Translations under genes and position numbers: made by a program | Origin: Pseudomonadota bacterium | GTDB lineage: Bacteria > Pseudomonadota > Gammaproteobacteria > Burkholderiales > Burkholderiaceae_C | Assembly: GCA_023387335.1 (NCBI GenBank) | Contig: JAEWIF010000065.1 | Coordinates: 1-64,000, forward strand | DNA: 64,000 nt | Reading direction: 5' to 3' | The notes under the pieces: generated by a model | What the model was told of the DNA's origin: nothing | Databases searched by the model: none | The model's input: the letters and a program-made list of their open reading frames with translations, nothing else | In this document: piece after piece, positions 59,616 through 64,000 of the stretch | Layout of the letters: each line of letters starts with the position of its first letter | Position numbering within the stretch: position 1 is the stretch's first letter

Positions 59616-60670
59616 TGACGAGCCCGGGAACGGCGTTGGTCGCCGGCGCGACCGGCGTCGTGGGCCGCGGCATCGCGCAGGCGCTTGTCGCGGCCGGCTG
59701 GAACGTGTTCTGCGCCAGCCGCTCGGGCGGCGGCGACATCGCCGGCGCGCGCGGCATCGCGGTGGACCTGCTGGACGCCGCCGACTGCAAGCGCGCCTTC
59801 GCCTCGCTCGGGGAGGCCACGCACGTCTTCCACGCGGCCTACCTGCAGGCGCGCGATCGCGCCGCGGAAGTGGAGCCCAACCTTTCGATGCTGCGCAACG
59901 CGGTGCAAGGCGTGGCCGCCACGTCGCCCGCGCTGCGCAAGGTGGTGCTGGTGACGGGCGCCAAGTTCTACGGCATCCAGTGGAGCGCCAGCCGCACGCC
60001 CTGCCGCGAGAGCGACGCGCGCCAGCTGCCGCCCAACTTCTACTACGACCAGGAAGACTGGCTGCGCGAGGCGAGCCGCGGCCGGCGCTGGCGCTGGGTC
60101 AACCTGATCCCGCCCTTCGTCACCGGCTACGCGGTGGGCAACCCGATGAACCTGGTGCTGGGCCTCGGCCTGTACGCGGCCGTGTGCCGCGAGCTCGGCA
60201 TGCCGCTGCGCTTTCCCGGCAGCGTGCAGGCCTGGGAGGCGCTGCACCAGATCGCCGACGCGCGCCAGATCGGCGCCGCCGCGTTGTGGGCGGCGGATGC
60301 CCCGTCCGCGCAGGACGAGGCGTTCAACGTGAGCAACGGCGACCCGATCCGCTGGACCCTCACCTGGCCCGCGATCGCCGCGGCGATGGGCATGCAGGCG
60401 GCCGAGCCCAAGACGCTGCCGCTGGCGGACCTGATGCCGCACCAGCAGGCCGTGTGGAACCGCATCGCACGCCGGCACGGCCTGCGCGACATCGACATCG
60501 GCAAGATCGTCAACTGGTCCTGGATGGACTACATGCTGCGCCAGGGCCACGACATCGTGCTGGCCACCGGCAAGATCCGCCGCGCGGGGTTCCACGACTG
60601 CATCGAGACGGACGAGGTGTTCGTGCAGCGCCTGCGCGAGCTGCAGGAGCACAGGGTGCTTCCGCCATGA
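59615..60670 (+). CDS. PRISE-like SDR (progesterone 5-beta-reductase/iridoid synthase type)
   Basis: A 351-residue extended SDR. The NADPH motif is GATGVVG (residues about 10-16). Instead of YxxxK it has the PRISE pattern: TGAKFYG (Lys in place) and NFYYDQEDWL (Tyr in an atypical position), plus RWRWVNLIPPFVTGYAVGNP. PRISE enzymes reduce enones by 1,4-addition; plant members make cardenolides and iridoids. It overlaps the Bug stop by one base (TGATG) and the next gene by four bases. In this catabolic setting it may reduce an unsaturated ring or side-chain ketone. Confidence 0.82.
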   Translation: MTSPGTALVAGATGVVGRGIAQALVAAGWNVFCASRSGGGDIAGARGIAVDLLDAADCKRAFASLGEATHVFHAAYLQARDRAAEVEPNLSMLRNAVQGVAATSPALRKVVLVTGAKFYGIQWSASRTPCRESDARQLPPNFYYDQEDWLREASRGRRWRWVNLIPPFVTGYAVGNPMNLVLGLGLYAAVCRELGMPLRFPGSVQAWEALHQIADARQIGAAALWAADAPSAQDEAFNVSNGDPIRWTLTWPAIAAAMGMQAAEPKTLPLADLMPHQQAVWNRIARRHGLRDIDIGKIVNWSWMDYMLRQGHDIVLATGKIRRAGFHDCIETDEVFVQRLRELQEHRVLPP

Positions 60671-61503
60671 CGCACCCGCGCCATCGCCAGGTGCGCGACC
60701 TCACGCTGGGCTTCCTCACGCTCGGGCCGCAGGCCGCGCCGCTGGACGTGGTGGAGGCGGCGGCGCGCGCCGGCTTCGGCGCCGCCGGCCTGCGCGTGAG
60801 CGGCCGCAATCCCGGCGACCCCTGGCCGTCGGTCGACGGCCGGCCTGGTGCACTGGGCGTGGTGAAGCAACGAGCGCGCGAACTCGGCGTGCGCATCTCC
60901 AGCATCAGCGGCTACTACCTGTCGGAGCGCACCGGACCCGAGCACCTGCTGGCCAACGTGGAAGCGGCCCGCCTCGTAGGCGCCCCGCTCATCGCGCAGG
61001 GCTGCTTCGAGCCCGACCTGGACCGCGCCGCTTCGCTGCTGCACGGCTACGCCCGCGCGGCCGCTGACGCGGGCCTGCGCATCGCGCTGGAGTTCATGCC
61101 CATGAGCTCGCTCAAGACGATCGCCGACGCGCAGCGCGTCATCGCCGACAGCCGCGCGCGGAATGTCGGGCTGCTGGTCGATGCGCTGCACCTGGTGCGG
61201 TCGGGCGCGCATCCGTCGGAGCTGGCCCTGCTGGATCCCGGCAGCATTGACCTCGCCCAGCTGTGCGACGCACCGGCGGAGCGAGCGAGCGGTGTGTCGC
61301 TGTTCGACGAGGCGATGTCGGGCCGCCTGTACGTGGGCGACGGCGGGCTCGACCTCGCCGGGCTGGTGGACGCCTTGCCCGCGAATCTCGAACTGGAGCT
61401 GGAAACGCCGGTGACCGCCGACGCGGAATTGCCCGGCGTGGAACGTGCTCAGCGCGCGGCCGCGAAGGCGCAAGCCTTCTTCGACCGCCACTGGCCTAGC
61501 TAG
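60667..61503 (+). CDS. Sugar phosphate isomerase/epimerase-like TIM-barrel protein
   Basis: A 278-residue AP-endonuclease-2-fold protein. Candidate metal ligands are Glu in IALEFMPMSSLKT, Asp/His in LLVDALHLVRSG, Asp in LAQLCDAP and the final Glu in ELELETPV. The family includes xylose-isomerase-like epimerases and also 3-dehydroshikimate dehydratase-like and myo-inosose enzymes, so substrate cannot be stated. It overlaps the PRISE gene by ATGA and ends this operon. Just downstream lies a palindromic repeat. Confidence 0.85.
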   Translation: MTHPRHRQVRDLTLGFLTLGPQAAPLDVVEAAARAGFGAAGLRVSGRNPGDPWPSVDGRPGALGVVKQRARELGVRISSISGYYLSERTGPEHLLANVEAARLVGAPLIAQGCFEPDLDRAASLLHGYARAAADAGLRIALEFMPMSSLKTIADAQRVIADSRARNVGLLVDALHLVRSGAHPSELALLDPGSIDLAQLCDAPAERASGVSLFDEAMSGRLYVGDGGLDLAGLVDALPANLELELETPVTADAELPGVERAQRAAAKAQAFFDRHWPS

Positions 61504-61533
61504 TCTTTCGACGCCCGCAACTTCCCGCTCTGC

Positions 61534-61620
61534 GTCATCCCCGCGAAGGCGGGGATCCAGTGCTTTCGTCGGGCTGCGCTGAAGGCGGACGCTCTGGATT
61601 CCCGCCTTCGCGGGAATGAC
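61534..61620. repeat. Palindromic repeat element, copy 2 (end of the enoyl-CoA hydratase gene)
   Basis: Arms 61534-61560 (GTCATCCCCGCGAAGG...) and 61594-61620 are near-perfect 27-bp inverted repeats around a 33-bp core. The core is the reverse complement of the core at 32810-32841 with few differences, so this is the same element in the other orientation. It sits between convergent genes and provides the last ~28 codons and the stop of the enoyl-CoA hydratase frame. Confidence 0.88.
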
Positions 61621-62422
61621 GGCTGGGCGGCGGCAGGCCGTTGAAGTCCGGCTTGCGCTTGGCCAGAAGCGCCTCGATCTGCGCCGCGGGTTCGGGCGCC
61701 GCGAAGGCCGCGGCCTGGCTGGCCGCTTCCAGCGCGAAGGCGCCGCGGCGGTCGCCGTCGAGCGAGGTGTTCAGCATGGCCTTGGCCAACGCGACCGCGG
61801 TCGGCGCGGCCTGCGCCATGCTCTGCGCGATCTGCCGCGCCCGAGCCTCGAGCGCCTCGCTCGCGTGGACCTCCATCACGATGCCCAGGCGCTGCGCTTC
61901 TTCCACGTTCACGTCGCGCGCCGAAAACACCAGCTCCTTGGCGCGCTGCAGGCCCACGATGCGCGGCAGCAGGTAGAGCGCGCCCAGGTCCGGCACCAGG
62001 CCCAATCGCAGATGCGCCATCGCGAAGCGGGCGCGCGGGCCGGCGACGATCATGTCGGCGCACAGGGCCAGCGCGAAGCCGGCGCCGATGGCCGGCCCGT
62101 CGATGGCGGCGATCAGAGGGCGCCCCAGGTTCAGCAGGTCGTCGGTGAGGCGCAGCCCCGATTGGATGCGCTGCTGCCAGTAGGCCGGCCCGGCCTGCGC
62201 CTGCTCCTGCAGCACGCGCAGGTTGCCTCCGGCGCAGAACACGCCGGTGCCGCCGGTGAGCACCACGGCACGCACCGACGCATCGTCGCGGATGCGTTGC
62301 AGCGACTGCAGCAGGTCGCCGCGCAGCGCCTCGTCCACGGGGTTGTGGATCTGCGACCGCGACATCCGCAGCCAGGCGACGCCGTTCTCGACGCTGTAGT
62401 CCAGCGCTTCCATCGCGCTCAT
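61535..62422 (-). CDS. Enoyl-CoA hydratase/isomerase family protein with repeat-derived tail
   Basis: A 295-residue crotonase-fold protein. The oxyanion-hole segments are GVFCAGGNLRVL (residues 60-71) and GPAIGAGFALALCADMIVAG; VFSARDVNVEEAQRLGIVME follows. The native protein would end near AKRKPDFNGLPPP, about residue 266. The remaining residues, RHSREGGNPERPP to SPPSRG, are encoded by the palindromic repeat and end at a stop inside it. ATG 62422 overlaps the DUF35 stop; MEALDYSVENG at 62413 is an alternative start. It belongs with the thiolase-like/DUF35 pair, probably in side-chain breakdown of a CoA thioester. Confidence 0.88.
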   Translation of the reverse strand: MSAMEALDYSVENGVAWLRMSRSQIHNPVDEALRGDLLQSLQRIRDDASVRAVVLTGGTGVFCAGGNLRVLQEQAQAGPAYWQQRIQSGLRLTDDLLNLGRPLIAAIDGPAIGAGFALALCADMIVAGPRARFAMAHLRLGLVPDLGALYLLPRIVGLQRAKELVFSARDVNVEEAQRLGIVMEVHASEALEARARQIAQSMAQAAPTAVALAKAMLNTSLDGDRRGAFALEAASQAAAFAAPEPAAQIEALLAKRKPDFNGLPPPSRHSREGGNPERPPSAQPDESTGSPPSRG

Positions 62423-62823
62423 TCCTGAGCCGGCCGGAACATCGGGATCACCGCGCCGCCTTCGGCCGGCTTGAAGGTCACCTCGACCCGGTCGCCGATG
62501 CGCAGCTGGTCGAAGTCGCAGTCGACGATGTTGGTCAGCATCGTCACGCCCTCGTCGAGCGTGACGTAGGCGATCGCATACGGCTCGGGACCCGCGCGGC
62601 GGGTGACGCTCACGCTGTAGATGGTTCCGCGGCCGGAGGCGCTGCGCCATTCGGTGTCGCCCAGGCAGAAGGGGCAGAGCGCGCGCGGATACCAGTGCGG
62701 CTTGCCGCAGCTGGTGCAGGCCTTGATGAACAGCTGGCCTTCGCGGGCCTTGCCGAAGAAGAACTCGGTGGCCGCATCGACCTGCGGCGCGGGGAGCAGG
62801 CGCTCGCCGTTGGACGTGCTCAT
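62419..62823 (-). CDS. DUF35/OB-fold zinc-ribbon partner protein
   Basis: A 134-residue protein with the DUF35 layout: an N-terminal helix (ATEFFFGKAREGQLFIKACT), a zinc ribbon with CTSCGKPHWYPRALCPFC, and a C-terminal OB-fold (GTIYSVSVTRR, then IGDRVEVTFKPAEGG). DUF35 proteins form complexes with thiolase-like partners, for example with Ltp2-type aldolases in steroid side-chain degradation. It lies 3 bp after the thiolase-like gene and overlaps the hydratase gene. Confidence 0.93.
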   Translation of the reverse strand: MSTSNGERLLPAPQVDAATEFFFGKAREGQLFIKACTSCGKPHWYPRALCPFCLGDTEWRSASGRGTIYSVSVTRRAGPEPYAIAYVTLDEGVTMLTNIVDCDFDQLRIGDRVEVTFKPAEGGAVIPMFRPAQE

Positions 62824-62826
62824 CGC

Positions 62827-63996
62827 TTATTGCCTTTCCATGATCAGGGTGGCGCTGCCGTGGCGCGAGCCGAGCAGGCCGCCGGTGCCCTGGGCCAGGG
62901 CGAGGGAGCAGTCCGGGACCTGGACCTTGGGATGGGCTTCGCCGCGCAGCTGGCGGACCGCCTCGATCACCTTGGTGATGCCGCCGCGGTTGGCCGGGTG
63001 GTTGTTGCACAGGCCGCCGCCGTCGGTGTTGAACGGCAGCTTGCCCACGCCGGAGATCAGGTTGCCGTCGGCCACGAACTTCCCGCCTTCGCCCTTCTTG
63101 CAGAAGCCCAGGTCTTCCAGCTGCATCAGCACGGTGATGGTGAAGCTGTCGTAGATCGACGCGTACTTGATGTCGGAGGGGCGCACGCCCGCTTCCTCGA
63201 AGGCGACCGGGCCGGAGATCGCGGCACCCGACCAGGTCAGGTCCACCTGGCCGCCCAGCTGGCCCTTGATGGTCTCGCCCGCGCCCAGCACGTTGACGAT
63301 CGGGCGCTTGAGCTTCCTGGCGATCTCGGGCCGCGCGACGATCAGCGCGCCGCCGCCGTCGCTGACCACGCAGCAGTCCAGCTTGTGCAGCGGGTCGGAG
63401 ATCATGGGCGAGTCCAGCACCTGCTGCACCGTCACCGCCTCGCGCAGCATCGCGTTCGGGTTGTGCTGGGCGTGGGCGGCGGCGGCCACCTTGATCCAGG
63501 CCAGCTGCTCGGACGTGGTGCCGAACTCGTGCATGTGGCGCGCGGCGGCCAGCGCGTACATGTTCACCGTCACCGGGTTGTAGGGCATCTCCCAGGGCAC
63601 GTCCGGCGTGTCGGGCGTGACCAGGCGCGGCGCCACGCCGCTGGAGCCCGCGCTGCGCGGCCGGCCGGCCAGCGTGATCAGCGCGACGTTGCACTTGCCC
63701 ATGGCGATCGCCTGCGCGGCGTGCGACACATGGATCAGGTAGGCCGAGCCGCCGGTGTCGGTGGTGTCGACGTGGCGCAGGCGGGTGAGGCCCAGGTAGT
63801 CGGCCATGCTGTTGGCGCCCAGGCCGGGCGCGTCGCCGGCGCAGAAGTAGCCGTCGATGTCCTGCAGCGACAGGCCGGCGTCCTGCAGCGCGCCCCTGGC
63901 GCACTCGGAGTGCAGCTGCGCCACGGTCTTGTCGGGGGCCTTGCGCGTCGGGTGCTCGTAGGCCCCCACGATGCAGGCCTTGCGTTTGATCGTCAT
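62827..63996 (-). CDS. Thiolase-like protein without nucleophilic Cys (Ltp-type)
   Basis: A 389-residue thiolase-fold protein starting MTIKRKACIVGAYEHPTRKA. The strand that normally carries the acyl-accepting Cys (CASGSA) reads DTTDTGGSAYLIHVS, with Asp80 where Cys is expected. The C-terminal NNHPANRGG block replaces the usual NPHGG. This loss is typical of lipid-transfer-protein-like thiolases such as Ltp2, which act as retro-aldolases with a DUF35 partner; such a partner is encoded next. A role in splitting a beta-hydroxyacyl-CoA is therefore more likely than thiolysis. Its ATG is four bases from the window end, so any upstream operon genes are outside. Confidence 0.88.
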   Translation of the reverse strand: MTIKRKACIVGAYEHPTRKAPDKTVAQLHSECARGALQDAGLSLQDIDGYFCAGDAPGLGANSMADYLGLTRLRHVDTTDTGGSAYLIHVSHAAQAIAMGKCNVALITLAGRPRSAGSSGVAPRLVTPDTPDVPWEMPYNPVTVNMYALAAARHMHEFGTTSEQLAWIKVAAAAHAQHNPNAMLREAVTVQQVLDSPMISDPLHKLDCCVVSDGGGALIVARPEIARKLKRPIVNVLGAGETIKGQLGGQVDLTWSGAAISGPVAFEEAGVRPSDIKYASIYDSFTITVLMQLEDLGFCKKGEGGKFVADGNLISGVGKLPFNTDGGGLCNNHPANRGGITKVIEAVRQLRGEAHPKVQVPDCSLALAQGTGGLLGSRHGSATLIMERQ

Positions 63997-64000
63997 TCGA

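Overview
The window looks like a chromosomal segment of a high-GC betaproteobacterium of the Burkholderiales, most likely Comamonadaceae (for example Ramlibacter or Variovorax relatives). This assignment is an inference. It rests on very high GC in all codon third positions, dense catabolic gene clusters, many LysR regulators, and nine periplasmic substrate-binding proteins of the Bug/TctC type, a family hugely expanded in this order. No rRNA, tRNA, CRISPR array or prophage was seen.

Layout. 1-8.5 kb: tail of an IS30-type transposase, a Bug/MarR divergent pair, a LysR/Bug divergent pair, small housekeeping genes (DUF2158, 3-methyladenine glycosylase Tag, a STAS-like protein, an M16 peptidase), a glycine-zipper protein and a small membrane protein. 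8.3-12 kb: a Bug-sulfatase-LysR operon with a frameshifted gene remnant behind it. 12-21 kb: DnaJ-like chaperone, secreted FG-GAP/Ig protein, a small periplasmic tandem-repeat protein, an RNB ribonuclease, an MFS/LysR divergent pair and a DUF2917 protein. 21-23.5 kb: a second LysR/MFS divergent pair and an SDR remnant. 23.4-36.3 kb: a hydroxyquinol cluster (MBL hydrolase, maleylacetate reductase, LysR, hydroxyquinol 1,2-dioxygenase) running into a long co-directional run: citryl-CoA-lyase-like protein, class III CoA transferase, FMN reductase, a complete Liv-type ABC transporter, a MetE-like protein and a Bug protein. 36-38 kb: SGNH hydrolase and OpgC-type membrane acyltransferase. 38-43.5 kb: Rieske oxygenase, TauD dioxygenase, Bug and VanB-type reductase opposite a LysR. 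43.5-51.3 kb: Bug, FAD monooxygenase, Bug, ThDP decarboxylase and aldehyde dehydrogenase opposite a LysR. 51.4-54.7 kb: CocE-type hydrolase and Bug opposite a MarR. 54.7-61.5 kb: a second Rieske oxygenase/reductase with GntR and SDR, opposite Bug, a PRISE-type reductase and a TIM-barrel isomerase. 61.5-64 kb: thiolase-like protein, DUF35 protein and enoyl-CoA hydratase.

How it works together. The window is a string of small cassettes, each built from a regulator, a Bug receptor and one to four enzymes for oxygenating, hydrolysing or decarboxylating an aromatic or organic-acid substrate. No TctA/TctB membrane partner is present, so the Bug proteins must share distant transporters or act as sensors. 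Ring cleavage is represented by the hydroxyquinol to maleylacetate to 3-oxoadipate step. CoA-dependent steps (class III CoA transferase, enoyl-CoA hydratase, thiolase-like/DUF35 pair) suggest how side chains or ring-cleavage products are broken down.

Most notable. An approximately 86-bp palindromic repeat occurs twice. One copy lies in frame between livM and livG and fuses permease and ATPase into one open frame. The other copy supplies the C-terminal tail of the enoyl-CoA hydratase in the same reading frame. A perfect FNR/Anr-type box sits between a LysR gene and the first Rieske operon, and FadR-type operator palindromes flank the second. Two enzymes, an SDR and the thiolase-like protein, lack the usual catalytic residues.
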